Of a DNA stretch of 64,000 nt, positions 40,108-50,400 are shown one piece after another. Source of the stretch: Colwellia sp. RSH04 (GTDB taxonomy: Bacteria > Pseudomonadota > Gammaproteobacteria > Enterobacterales > Alteromonadaceae). The notes beneath the pieces are model-generated. The model did no database searches. It had not been told where the DNA came from and saw only the letters and a list, made by a program, of their open reading frames with translations. A program made the translations under genes and the position numbers. The stretch is from contig NZ_QXIO01000006.1 in NCBI RefSeq assembly GCF_003545765.1, forward strand, positions 186,001-250,000, in the 5' to 3' direction. Within the stretch, counting starts at the first letter, position 1; each line of letters opens with the position of its first letter.

Positions 40108-41304
40108 ATGATTAAAAAGACTTTTATCATTCCATTAACTGTTATTTTTTCGCTATTAGCGCTTTCTAAAGATACCCAAGCAAGTCAGTTTTTTGATGTC
40201 CTTGATGGAAAATTTGATGCTTCACAATACCTGAGCGAAAATGCTTATGGTTTTCTCCCTGTACCTATAATTATTACCGACCCCGCCGTAGATTCTGGTA
40301 TTGGTTTATCTGGTTTGTTTTTTCATGAAACAGAAGAAGATCAAAAAAGCAGATTACAATCAATGCAAAATTCAGATGATGCCGCTAAACATTTAATGCC
40401 ACCAAGCATCTCTGTTGCGATAGGCGCCTATACAGGTAATAAATCCTATTTTGCTGGTGGGGGACATATGGGGTTTTTCGACCAAGGCAATATCCGTTAT
40501 ATGGGCGGTGGCGGTTACGGTAATTTAAATATAGATTTCTTTGGTTTTGGCGACATCACATTAAAAAAACCGGTCAGAATTAATACTCAAGCTATCGTGG
40601 TTATGCAAACACTTAAGTTTAAGTTAGGAGACAGTTCTTTTTACTTAGGGCCAACACAAAGATATACCAACGCAACCATTTCACCAACCAACATCAATGA
40701 CTTAACAGGGAACTTACCGCCAGACTGGCAAGAGGCAATAACTCAATTACTGACAAGGGATATCACAACTTCTGGTATTGGCTTTACGCTAGAGTACGAC
40801 TCAAGAGATAATTTTTTCTCACCTAACGAGGGTATCAAGTATGAGTTAAACCATCTTTGGTACGATGATAAAATTGCATCTGATATAGATTATCAGCTGA
40901 CTGAGTTTTCAGGGTTACATTATTTAAAGTTAAATGACCATTGGCAAACAGCTTTTAGAATCGAAGTAGATTATGCCAATTCAGCAGACTTACTGCCTCC
41001 TTATGCCACCCCTTTTATTTCAATGCGTGGTATTCCTTCAATGAGATTTCAAGGCAACGCCATTGGTGTAAGCGAATTTGAACTCACTTACAATATTAAC
41101 TTTCGCTGGAAGGTCAACGCTTTTGTCGGTATAGGTAAAGCCAGTAATGAGTTTTCTGATTTATCTTCAAGTGCTAGTAGAGTAAGTAAAGGCGCTGGTT
41201 TTCGCTATTTAATTGCGCGTCGATACGGTTTTAATATGGGTGTGGACTTCGCTTTTGGCCCTGAAGACAGTATTTTTTACATTCAAGCAGGCACTGCATG
41301 GTAG
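40108..41304 (+). CDS. Omp85/BamA-like outer-membrane barrel protein without POTRA domains
   Basis: A 398-residue protein with a signal peptide (to about residue 25, TQAS). Its sequence is that of a bacterial surface antigen D15 barrel: PVPIIITDPAVDSGIGLSGLF, YDSRDNFFSPNEG, the family's SMRGIPSMRFQGN (lid-lock type RGxxxxRF) and a C-terminal strand ending AGTAW. There is no room for POTRA repeats, so it is more like a patatin- or lipid-associated D15 pore than a folding factor. It is in an operon with a small secreted protein. Confidence 0.83.
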   Translation: MIKKTFIIPLTVIFSLLALSKDTQASQFFDVLDGKFDASQYLSENAYGFLPVPIIITDPAVDSGIGLSGLFFHETEEDQKSRLQSMQNSDDAAKHLMPPSISVAIGAYTGNKSYFAGGGHMGFFDQGNIRYMGGGGYGNLNIDFFGFGDITLKKPVRINTQAIVVMQTLKFKLGDSSFYLGPTQRYTNATISPTNINDLTGNLPPDWQEAITQLLTRDITTSGIGFTLEYDSRDNFFSPNEGIKYELNHLWYDDKIASDIDYQLTEFSGLHYLKLNDHWQTAFRIEVDYANSADLLPPYATPFISMRGIPSMRFQGNAIGVSEFELTYNINFRWKVNAFVGIGKASNEFSDLSSSASRVSKGAGFRYLIARRYGFNMGVDFAFGPEDSIFYIQAGTAW

Positions 41305-41442
41305 TTTTTAACCCATAATTGCATACGATCGCCTTTATTTAGCCTGTTTGAGCAACAATTTGATAATTTCTATTGATTCGCTTGATTTTCTTTTTTAGTA
41401 TGTTGATGGTAATAATAATAATTGATGAATTAAGGATAAAAA

Positions 41443-41718
41443 ATGAATAAAGGTGAATTAGTAGCAAAAATCTCTGAAGGTGCAGACATTTCTAAAGCTT
41501 CAGCTGGCCGCGCGTTAGATAGTTTAATCCAAACAATCACTGAAGAATTAGCTAATGGTGGCGAAGTTGCTTTAGTTGGTTTTGGTACTTACAAAGTTAA
41601 CGATCGTGCAGCACGTACAGGTCGTAACCCACAAACAGGTGCAGAAATTCAAATTGCTGCTGCAAAAGTTCCTAGCTTCAAAGCTGGTAAAGCCTTAAAA
41701 GATGCTTGTAACGCTTAA
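41443..41718 (+). CDS. hupA: DNA-binding protein HU (alpha-like)
   Basis: A 91-residue nucleoid protein. The N-terminal [29 protein letters not shown], the [21 protein letters not shown] arm region (RNP is the DNA-bending arm tip) and [13 protein letters not shown] are standard HU. The N-terminus is nearer to the alpha than the beta subunit, but paralogues elsewhere cannot be excluded. It stands alone with its own terminator. Confidence 0.95.
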   Translation: MNKGELVAKISEGADISKASAGRALDSLIQTITEELANGGEVALVGFGTYKVNDRAARTGRNPQTGAEIQIAAAKVPSFKAGKALKDACNA

Positions 41719-41745
41719 TTGATAAGCTACAAGCATTAATAAAAC

Positions 41746-41767
41746 AGCGCCTAATGGCGCTTTTTTT
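41746..41767 (+). terminator. Intrinsic terminator after the HU gene
   Basis: Stem AGCGCC / GGCGCT with loop TAAT, followed by seven T. Confidence 0.88.
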
Positions 41768-41842
41768 ATATCTGCCACTACATAGCATTAGTCAGATAAA
41801 TATTTTAGTATTTATCTGCTCATTCGATTAAAAGAGACTATT

Positions 41843-42745
41843 TTGACATTTTCATCAACTAATAACTCACCTGTATTTGAACGGCCTATTTTTATTTTAG
41901 CTTGTCCACGTTCAGGCAGTACCTTATTTTATGAAACACTTGCTAAAGCAAGTGGATTATGGACAGTTGGTGGTGAGAGTCATGCCATTATTGAAGAAAT
42001 TCCAGAATTTAGTACTATTTATAATGGTTCAATTTCTAATACGTTAACCGAACATCATGGCAATGACCGTTCAATCGCTTTACTTAAAAGTCGATTTGCT
42101 CAACAATTAAGAGATATACATCATAAACCTTATAATCATGAAAAGTCGGGGGCAATACGCTTTTTAGAGAAAACGCCAAAAAACGTTTTGCGTATCCGCT
42201 TTTTTAATAAAATATTTCCAGATGCATTATTTATCCACTTAGTTCGAGATCCTAAAGATAATATTAGTAGCATTATAGATGGTTGGAATTCAGGACATTT
42301 TATTACCTACCCACACCTACCTGGTTTTAATAATCGCTGGTCTTATTTACTGCCCGATCAATGGAAGTCAATGCAAGGAAAGCCCACAGAAAAAATAGCT
42401 ACATTTCAGTGGCAAGCGTCTAATCAAGCAGTAGTTGATAACCTTAAAGAAATACCTGATAACCGAAAGTTAACTGTGCATTATCAAGATTTCCTTGATA
42501 ATACTGCTGATATAGTCCAGCAGCTTTGTCGCTTTATCGGCATCGAGTTTGATAGTGAATTACAGCAATACTGTAACGCTCCTTTACCTTTCTCCCGTTA
42601 CACATTAACGAAACCTGACAAGAACAAGTGGCATAAAAATAAAGCCTTACTCGAACCCAATATGCCCCAATTAACACCACTAATTGAGCAATTAAATAAT
42701 AATTTACAACCTTTTACTGATTATCGAGTGAATAATTCCATATGA
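41843..42745 (+). CDS. Sulfotransferase family protein
   Basis: A 300-residue PAPS-dependent sulfotransferase fold. The 5'-phosphosulfate loop is CPRSGST (residues 21-27), and the 3'-phosphate region is FIHLVRDPKDNISSIIDGW. The tail LPFSRYTLTKPDKNKWHKN is typical of bacterial carbohydrate- or protein-type members. It starts at TTG with AAAGAGA ten bases upstream. The acceptor is unknown. It overlaps the hydroxylase-like gene by four bases (ATGA), so the two are translationally coupled and probably act on the same product or pathway. Confidence 0.88.
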   Translation: MTFSSTNNSPVFERPIFILACPRSGSTLFYETLAKASGLWTVGGESHAIIEEIPEFSTIYNGSISNTLTEHHGNDRSIALLKSRFAQQLRDIHHKPYNHEKSGAIRFLEKTPKNVLRIRFFNKIFPDALFIHLVRDPKDNISSIIDGWNSGHFITYPHLPGFNNRWSYLLPDQWKSMQGKPTEKIATFQWQASNQAVVDNLKEIPDNRKLTVHYQDFLDNTADIVQQLCRFIGIEFDSELQQYCNAPLPFSRYTLTKPDKNKWHKNKALLEPNMPQLTPLIEQLNNNLQPFTDYRVNNSI

Positions 42746-43686
42746 AACTAGCCCATGAATTTATCAAATTACCGTTACGTTTTGATATCAGCAAAATGCA
42801 GGAAGAATTAGCACAATTCTCAACACAAGCATGGCGTGGACATCATGAAGGTTTTCCTGGGAACAGTGCAATACCGTTAATCAGTGTCAACGGGCAAATA
42901 AACAACGATTTTAAAGGTGAGATGCTTGCCACTGAAGCCTTAAAGCAATCTCCATATCTGCAACAAGTAATCGCTTCTTTTAATGAAGTTTTTGGTCGTT
43001 CAAGATTAATGAAGCTCGATGCAGGAGCTAAAGTGCCACTGCACTCAGATATAAATTTTCATTGGTATAAACGTGTCAGAATTCATATTCCTATTATTAC
43101 TGATCCTGATGTTATTTTTCATTGTGCCGATAAGAGCGTTCACATGGGTGCAGGAGAATGCTGGATTTTTGATACTTGGAAAAATCATCAGGTAGATAAT
43201 AATTCAAATAAAGACAGAGTACACTTGGTTATTGATACCGCCGGTTCAAGTGCTTTTTGGCAACAAGTCAGCCAATCATTTGTCCCGTGGTTGCCTAAAG
43301 AAGAAGGTAAAACAAAATTACTAAGTTATCAATCTGGAGTTACTCCAAATATCTTGATGGAGAAACATAACGCCCCGGTTGTTATGTGTCCTGGTGAATT
43401 AGAATTCATGATCAGTGAACTCAAACAAGAAGTCAGTCTTGTCAATGCCAATAATAATGATATGGCAAAGCAATTGTTCTCAATCTTATCTCACTTCAGT
43501 CATGACTGGCGACGACTATGGTCTATATATGGTGAAAGCAAAGCTGGCTGGAATTATTATCACCAGTGTCGAGATAATGCTTTTAACAAGGCAAGACAAA
43601 GCGCTGCATCATTAAAAATATCTAACGGTGCTGCTGCAATAGATATGCTAGCACATTGTATTATTGTGCCAGCTTTCAGCCCTTAA
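42742..43686 (+). CDS. Aspartyl/asparaginyl beta-hydroxylase domain protein
   Basis: A 314-residue 2-oxoglutarate/Fe(II) oxygenase of the Asp/Asn beta-hydroxylase family. The iron ligands appear to be H101 (VPLHSDINFHWY) and H149 (TWKNHQVDN). R111/R113 (KRVRIHIPI) and R159 (DRVHLVID) suit substrate and 2-oxoglutarate binding; this family uses two His without a required acid. A C-terminal extension of about 130 residues (after AFWQQVSQSF) is unfamiliar. It probably hydroxylates a peptide, lipid or amino acid made or modified with the overlapping sulfotransferase. It converges on a second sulfotransferase gene, four bases away. Confidence 0.87.
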   Translation: MKLAHEFIKLPLRFDISKMQEELAQFSTQAWRGHHEGFPGNSAIPLISVNGQINNDFKGEMLATEALKQSPYLQQVIASFNEVFGRSRLMKLDAGAKVPLHSDINFHWYKRVRIHIPIITDPDVIFHCADKSVHMGAGECWIFDTWKNHQVDNNSNKDRVHLVIDTAGSSAFWQQVSQSFVPWLPKEEGKTKLLSYQSGVTPNILMEKHNAPVVMCPGELEFMISELKQEVSLVNANNNDMAKQLFSILSHFSHDWRRLWSIYGESKAGWNYYHQCRDNAFNKARQSAASLKISNGAAAIDMLAHCIIVPAFSP

Positions 43687-43690
43687 AAAC

Positions 43691-45292
43691 CTATGACCGC
43701 TCAAGTAATGCTTGAGTTTGAGCAATAATTTGCTCAAATGTTGGCATATGCTCCTGAATAAAGGGTTGATAGTGTTGCCATGAATTTACCGAGCGTTTAT
43801 TAATAGGCTGCTTTACTTGACTTACACTTGGCGTTAAAACAACGCGATCAGATTTATAAAAAGATAAACATTGTGACTCGAAGTCTAATTGACAATATTC
43901 GAGTAAATTACGTATTTCTTGCTCCGCATCATTTGTCAGCGATTCGTAGCTAAGATGATAAATCTCTTGACCAAATGTTCTTTTCCAGTGATGCATTAAC
44001 GCTAAATATCCTTGCCAATAAAAAGTAATACCTTTCATAGAGTAAGAGTATTCATGACCACGGCTGAAGTACTGCTTAAAAACACTTAACGCATTGTCTA
44101 AGGGATTTCTTACAACATTAATAATTTTTGCTTGTGGGAATAGTGTTTTAATTAGCCCTATATGAAGAAAGTTATTAGGGTTTTTATCAATAGCAATCAC
44201 TTGATGTTCAATAAAGTACTGTTGAACTTGGTTAATATATTGCTCAGCTAAAGCCTGTCTTCTATCATTAGCTAAATTACCTAGCTGCTTAACATAGCCT
44301 CCTGAACGTTCTAATGTTAATCCGATACGTTCAATATACTGTAACTCATCTGTTGCACCAACCTTAGAGTGACTAGCAAGTATTTGCTCAACTAACGTCG
44401 TGCCAGATCGAGGCATTCCAACAATAAAAATTGGAGCAAAGTTGCCTGATACTGGAGCTTCTATTTTTTGATTCGAAACTCCCGAAATCATATCATTCAC
44501 CATAGCCTGAAATAGATTACCCCGAAAAGGCCTATGCTGTTCAAACACACGATTTGCATCACTCATCGCAGCAAAAGCTAAGTCATACCTTTTTTGTTGC
44601 TCATAACCCCTCGCTGTAGCAAATCCAATTAATGCTTTATTGCCTAAGTCCACTGACTTATTAGCAAGTAATGATTGCAACTTTTTATTGTCTTCTACAG
44701 TAAACGTAAAGTCTTTAATATCAGCCATACTCCAATAACCCACGCCGCATTGAGCTGGGTTATCAACGATAAATTCGCGATAATAACTAATCGCTTTGTC
44801 GCTTTCACCTTTCGCTTTATAAACATGCCCAAGGTTTAATAATAAATGAGGTAATACTTTTTTATGTTCTTTCAACATCAAAAAAGACTGCTCAGCCAAT
44901 AAAATGTTACCCGCTGCCATCGCAACCAAACCATGCTTAAAACGCGTTTGTGTCTCTTCACCAAACTCGTCTAATACTTTTTCTAATGCGATGAGTAATG
45001 CAAAGTGTTCTTCTTTGGCTTCTAAAAGCGCAATTAGCCATAGCTGTTGCTGTTTCGGTTGGTCAGTATTGTCTATTAGCGTTTGATAATGCTGCTCAGC
45101 TTGAGCAAAGTTTTGACACCGTAGCTCTATAGAAAATGCTAGCTCTAGTACTGACGGTTGAAGGGGATATAAGGATAACAAACCCGCTAGTCTATTTTTA
45201 GCCTCTATAAAGCGGTTATTTGCCAATAACTGCTGACAGTATGAAAGCGTTTGCTGGTCATGTTGAGATAAAGGGGAGACTGTTTGGTTCAT
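43691..45292 (-). CDS. TPR-repeat sulfotransferase
   Basis: A 533-residue protein. The N-terminal half (about residues 15-270) has helical TPR-like repeats (LLLNLGHVYKAKGESDKAISYYREF is the clearest). A sulfotransferase domain follows, with FIVGMPRSGTTLVEQIL (P-loop 294-299) and IINVVRNPLDNALSVFKQYF (3'-phosphate site). This TPR-sulfotransferase layout is common in marine Alteromonadales and may sulfate tyrosine or other side chains, as tyrosylprotein sulfotransferases do; the acceptor is unknown. It lies tail-to-tail with the hydroxylase gene. Confidence 0.9.
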   Translation of the reverse strand: MNQTVSPLSQHDQQTLSYCQQLLANNRFIEAKNRLAGLLSLYPLQPSVLELAFSIELRCQNFAQAEQHYQTLIDNTDQPKQQQLWLIALLEAKEEHFALLIALEKVLDEFGEETQTRFKHGLVAMAAGNILLAEQSFLMLKEHKKVLPHLLLNLGHVYKAKGESDKAISYYREFIVDNPAQCGVGYWSMADIKDFTFTVEDNKKLQSLLANKSVDLGNKALIGFATARGYEQQKRYDLAFAAMSDANRVFEQHRPFRGNLFQAMVNDMISGVSNQKIEAPVSGNFAPIFIVGMPRSGTTLVEQILASHSKVGATDELQYIERIGLTLERSGGYVKQLGNLANDRRQALAEQYINQVQQYFIEHQVIAIDKNPNNFLHIGLIKTLFPQAKIINVVRNPLDNALSVFKQYFSRGHEYSYSMKGITFYWQGYLALMHHWKRTFGQEIYHLSYESLTNDAEQEIRNLLEYCQLDFESQCLSFYKSDRVVLTPSVSQVKQPINKRSVNSWQHYQPFIQEHMPTFEQIIAQTQALLERS

Positions 45293-45562
45293 AAAAGCAC
45301 TATATAACCTAGCTAATTAACTGAACCTTGATGATATGGGAGCAACAATATCTTGGCAACACATTAGTAGTGGTTTCACCTTATTAACTCGTTTTACCTA
45401 TTGCTCATTTGACATTTTCGACAGAAAAATAATCACTACCAATATATAAACTATTACTATTGAGTTTATGTCGTTAATATATTGATGAAAGTCATTAGTT
45501 TATAATGATTAACGCATTACTTATATACACAATAATCCTTTTTACTAGACGTGAGTTTACCT

Positions 45563-46453
45563 ATGAAAAACACAGCTAACATCACACAAGCAATGCGTTT
45601 ACCTTTTTTGGTGCTCACGCCATGTTGTGTGTTTTTGGCCATTGCAATCGCTATTCAACAGCAAATTAGCTTTTCTAGCAGCTATGCTATCCTCTGTTTG
45701 ATCGGTGCTTTAGCTGCACATATTGCGGTAAACACGTTAAATGAATACCAAGACTTTATCAGTGGATTAGATTTACACACAAAAAGAACAGCCTTTAGCG
45801 GAGGCAGTGGTTTATTACCTAATCAACCTAAATTAGCAACAGCTGTATTTTTTACCAGCGTCATATCACTGGTAACTACCATAGGGATAGGTAGTTTCTT
45901 CATCTATGTGACAGGATGGCAAATATTGCCTATTGGCATTATCGGTATACTGATTATAGTAAGTTACACAAAATGGGTAAATAAAAGTGCATTTTTGTGT
46001 TTAATCGCTCCAGGCATTGGCTTCGCAACTTTAATGACTGGAGGCACTTATTTTTGTATTAGCCAGCAATTTACCCAGGACATGTGGCTAATCACATTAA
46101 TTCCGTTTTTTCTCATCAACAATTTATTGTTATTGAATCAATTTCCAGACATCGATGCAGATAAAGAGGCGGGTAGAAACCATTTTGTTATTCGTTTTGG
46201 TGTTCATACAAGCATATCAGTGTACGCTTTGTTTGCCATTAGCAGCCAATTACTTGTAGTGGGGCTAGTTTTGCAAAAAACATTGCCTTTATTATCACTG
46301 ATAACCCTCGCGCCAATGTTACTGAGTTATTATGCCATTTATGGAATGCTAAGATGTCGAGAAACGATTGGAAATCACCCACAATTTTTAGCTGCTAACG
46401 TCGCTGCTTGTATCCTAAGTTGTGCCACGTTATCACTCACACTTATCATTTAA
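45563..46453 (+). CDS. UbiA-family prenyltransferase, MenA-like
   Basis: An about 296-residue integral membrane protein with eight or nine transmembrane helices. The first aspartate motif is NTLNEYQDFISGLD, followed by RTAFSGGSGLLP, and the second is NQFPDIDADKEAGRNHFVIRFG. This pattern resembles 1,4-dihydroxy-2-naphthoate prenyltransferase (MenA) more than UbiA, but the aromatic substrate is not proved, and no men genes are near. A GTG four codons upstream (45551) is an alternative start. A strong hairpin ends the transcript. Confidence 0.82.
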   Translation: MKNTANITQAMRLPFLVLTPCCVFLAIAIAIQQQISFSSSYAILCLIGALAAHIAVNTLNEYQDFISGLDLHTKRTAFSGGSGLLPNQPKLATAVFFTSVISLVTTIGIGSFFIYVTGWQILPIGIIGILIIVSYTKWVNKSAFLCLIAPGIGFATLMTGGTYFCISQQFTQDMWLITLIPFFLINNLLLLNQFPDIDADKEAGRNHFVIRFGVHTSISVYALFAISSQLLVVGLVLQKTLPLLSLITLAPMLLSYYAIYGMLRCRETIGNHPQFLAANVAACILSCATLSLTLII

Positions 46454-46485
46454 GTACGGTAACCAGACATAAATTTTAGCTATAA

Positions 46486-46518
46486 AAAAAGCATTAAAGA
46501 AAACCTTTAATGCTTTTT
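46486..46518. terminator. Bidirectional terminator between the prenyltransferase and matrixin genes
   Basis: A 14-bp stem: GCATTAAAG (46491-46499) pairs with CTTTAATGC (46505-46513), extended by A5/T5 on the outside, around a 5-base loop. It serves both convergent genes. Confidence 0.87.
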
Positions 46519-46534
46519 CTAGAGACAATAAAAT

Positions 46535-47272
46535 TTATGCTTTACGTCTTGTTTTTAAAGCAACGAGTGCAATCATAAATAAAGCCATTGTCGGAGGCGT
46601 AGGTATTTCAACTTGTTGAGCTACGCCATATAAGTATTGAATATAAGCAATGTCTGCCGCTTGTGGGCCAGAGAAAGCTTCACTGTAAAATGGGTCCATT
46701 AATGCAGGTCCAGGTGGTAATTCAGGGATAATAAAACCATCATCGCTGTGACCTAAACCTAATGCGTGCCCTAACTCATGCGCCATCACTTGGAAAATAT
46801 CAAAACCAAATCCACCGAAACCAATTTTCCAAACATCCGTGCTGTCAAAATGAACATCTCCGCCTACAGGTGAATTACTAGGGTAATAACCATGAGCTAA
46901 AACACCCCCAACACCATCGAAGGCATGCCCACCTAGGCGAATAATTCCTGAAGCACTCGGTACATTAATATCTTCACCTTGATCTAACACTTCAACAAAG
47001 GTTAAATCGGCTACAACACTCCATGCATCAAATGCACGTTCAATTTCTGATTTGTAACCTACCGGCATAAAGCTATCGAGCGAAGACGTTACACAGCCCG
47101 CAGGCTCAGGGCCTAATTCACATGCTAAACCTGCATCCATAATGCTCCAGCTGATAGTCGCGCCTGTACCTAAACCGCCCGCTCCCCATTTAGCAATAGC
47201 GCCAGCATTAGCCACTTGAATTGACGCCAACATCAAAATACTGACAGCTATATAGTGTTTTAATTTAACCAT
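46535..47272 (-). CDS. Secreted matrixin-like zinc metalloprotease with PEP-CTERM-like tail
   Basis: A 245-residue protein with a signal peptide ending VANA (residue 23). The catalytic zinc motif is VMAHELGHALGLGHSDD (H165, E166, H169, H175), the extended HExxHxxGxxH of metzincins. A Met-turn candidate, ALMDPFYSE, follows. The C-terminus has a short IPTPPT motif, one hydrophobic helix (MALFMIALVALK) and TRRKA. This resembles a PEP-CTERM/exosortase sorting signal, though PTP is not the standard motif. It probably acts on extracellular proteins. No exosortase gene is in the window. Confidence 0.87.
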   Translation of the reverse strand: MVKLKHYIAVSILMLASIQVANAGAIAKWGAGGLGTGATISWSIMDAGLACELGPEPAGCVTSSLDSFMPVGYKSEIERAFDAWSVVADLTFVEVLDQGEDINVPSASGIIRLGGHAFDGVGGVLAHGYYPSNSPVGGDVHFDSTDVWKIGFGGFGFDIFQVMAHELGHALGLGHSDDGFIIPELPPGPALMDPFYSEAFSGPQAADIAYIQYLYGVAQQVEIPTPPTMALFMIALVALKTRRKA

Positions 47273-47461
47273 GTATTAATAATCCTTTTTTTATTGATAT
47301 GTATATACTTTCAGGCTTTTTCAATTTGCTGCAAAAGATAAGCCACCGGAACTTATATCAACAAATACAAAAAGTTATAGCTTCTACGTTTTGTGTTGTA
47401 CATTTGTTTGTAAAAAATACTGACAATATAAAGCGCAAAGTTAGACTTATACTAAGGCGTG

Positions 47462-50400
47462 TTACTCAATATCAAATGAATAGTACAAGTCAGTAGACTT
47501 TTCGATACCACTAACCACCTCAAGCCAAAAGCGATTTAGTAAAAACAGCCTCACGGTTAGCTCATTAATTGGTTCGTATACGCCAATCCCATATTTCATG
47601 TAAATACGCTCGCCAATATAACCGCTAACCGTCGCTTGAGTTTTATCACCTTCACCTTCAGTATCAACAGCAATATTACTGACAAAAGGGATTTTCTCAA
47701 TTTGATCAAAAAGGCCGACACTATTCGTTACACCAAAGCCAACTAAAAAGCTTGCTGCGGCTGTACTGCTTTCAGTACCAGTATCAAGACCTCGACCTCT
47801 CACTAGATATGACAATATCTCTGGTGTTTCCATGGTTGGATTAGAAAACAGCTTCATTTCAAGCCTATCTGCAAGTCCTATAATACTTATACCAACATCA
47901 ATATCTTCTGATTTAATATGCCTATTTGCATGTAAATTAAGATACGGATTATCTAAAGGACCATTAAAGGTAATTTCACCGGTTTCTATGTCAAGTTTTT
48001 GTCCATAAGCTTGAAAAGTGCCCTCTTCAGATTGAATACGACCAAACAACTGTAACGGTTGTTTACCTTGCTGACTCACTTGTAAATCACCGTATAATTG
48101 ACTGTGTAAACCCTGACCAGCAATACTAAAATCTTCGGCAATGTTTACGCGAATATCCGTTTTGATATTTAAGCCACTTCCTTCATGGGTAATCGTTTTA
48201 CCTTCATTATCAATAATAATGACATCATCACTAACAGAGACACTACCCGTTGGTAATTTCTCAATCGTAAAGAGGCCATCTAACACATCAATATTCCCTG
48301 TAAAAACCAGCTCATTATTCACTAGTGTTGCATTAATATTAGGGGATATAGTCATAGTTAATTGTGGTGGAAAAACAAAGAGTAACTCCTTCGCAGCTAA
48401 GTTCATATTTAGCGCAAGACCCTTTTGCCAAGAAAAATTACCTGTTAGCTGTGCGACTTTATCTTCAAGATAAAATGAACTGACAATGTCAGCATTATTG
48501 TTATTTATGTGTATATGGCTGGAGATTTTTTCAAAGCTATTGGCGTTTTCTCTAAGTAGCACCCGGCCTTTTTCTAAAGCAATGTTACCATTAACGATTG
48601 GGCTCTCAAGCGTTCCTTCAATGTCGACATCTGCTGACACCTCGCCCTGTAAACTAACAACATCGGCCAACACCGCCTGAAATGGCTTCAAGTTGAACTT
48701 TTTCAGTGACACCTTCGCTTCAACGGATAACTGTTCTGTTAACCCGACAGATGAACTTACTTTCATTAGCGTTTCACTTTGGTTTTCCAACAACAAAGTA
48801 CTAGAAAATAACTGCTCATTCACCGTAAAAGTAAACTCCCCATTAGACCAATGCGATAACTGATGTTGGTTTAGTTCATCCCTCATTTTGACGTGACCCG
48901 ATGAAAGCGCAAAATGTGCAAAAGCGCTTAATGGTTGTTCAGAAGACCATTGAGTATTAATTTCGCCAAAAATATTACTTTCAAGCTCCATATCATTTGG
49001 CAGAAACAACCCATCTACCTTTGATATATCAGCTTCAAGTTTCACTAAAAAGTTACCTGAATCGCCCAGCGATACCTGATCAGGTAAGCATGCTCTCAAA
49101 CCAGGACTTTGCCAACAGTGTGCTGAAATATCTACGTGTTTATTGACTAGATCAGCAGCAATTGAAAAAGGTTTATCATGATTAAATTTGATATTTTTAT
49201 AACCCAGTTCACTTTGCGCTATTTCACTTTGCCATTGTGAAAAATCATGATTAAAGTGTCCCTTAACGGCAATGTTAGTGGCATAATCACCCAGCCATTT
49301 CGCTTCAATGGTATGATTTTTAGCATTACCATAAAGATTAAATTCAGCATGATTAAAACTGAACTCTTGTTGATTCTCTATTGATTGTAGTGAATCATTT
49401 TTCACAGACAACTTTATTTCATGTCCTTGGTTCGGCTGATATTCACCCGATATAAAAAGTGATTTTGATAACCACTTTTTTCTCCAAATCAATTGTTTAG
49501 CTTCACTATTTAAGCTGATTAACGGGTTTTCAATAGCACCTTTAACGGTAAAGTCACTAGTAAACTCACCTTGAATGGATTGATTCCAATAGTTTACATC
49601 TTCAATAGTTAATTGACCTGTAACATGCCATGCTGCGGTATCTTTCGCGATTGAATCGACATTCAATTCACTGTGGTTAAATGCCGCAAATATTTTTCCT
49701 GACTGCAAATGACCAGCATTATTAAGTCCAATATCACCACGTAAACTGACAGGGTTATTATTGATAAATCCTGAAATATCGGTGTTAGCAAGCCTAATAT
49801 TCCAGTTATCTTCTGCCCACCCCCCTGAACTGGTGATGTTTCCCTGAACCTTTCCCGATAAGGTTTCCGGCAAATCAATAACAGCACCCTCTTTTAAATC
49901 CGTGAGATTGAGTAGCGTAAGTAATTGAACAACGTTTATTTCAGGTAGCACTAAACCTGTCGATTGAGCAGATAATTGCCATGAAAGCTCTTCAGGCAAT
50001 AACGAAAGATCTCCATGAACCCTTAGTTCACTCTGTGAATGAGCTTCAATAACGTTAAAGTTTTCTATCTCGAACTTTCCTTGCTGATGTCGCCCATCAA
50101 ACGTTAACTTGGCATCTTGATAGCCATAACTACTTAACTGACTTGAAAGCTGTAATACTTGCTGCTTAAGATCACCTGAAATTGAGGCCTGTAATGAAGA
50201 CGGCTTAGCATGTTTAGCAAGAGATAGCGGCATAGGAAAACGTTGTGAAGACAACTGTATGTTAAACGGCATATTTGCATCAACAAAATCTACGACACCA
50301 TCAGTAGTAAGTGCTAACTTTCCAGTGTTTTTTGCGTTAAATTTGACTTCATCAAGGGATCCTACCAGCGTAATTTTTTGCTCGTCTCCAACAATTTTTG

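Noticed and set aside
47299-47496. Plus-strand ORF of 65 codons between the matrixin gene and tamB
   Set aside because: It runs into the 3' end of tamB antisense, and no family or start signal was seen.
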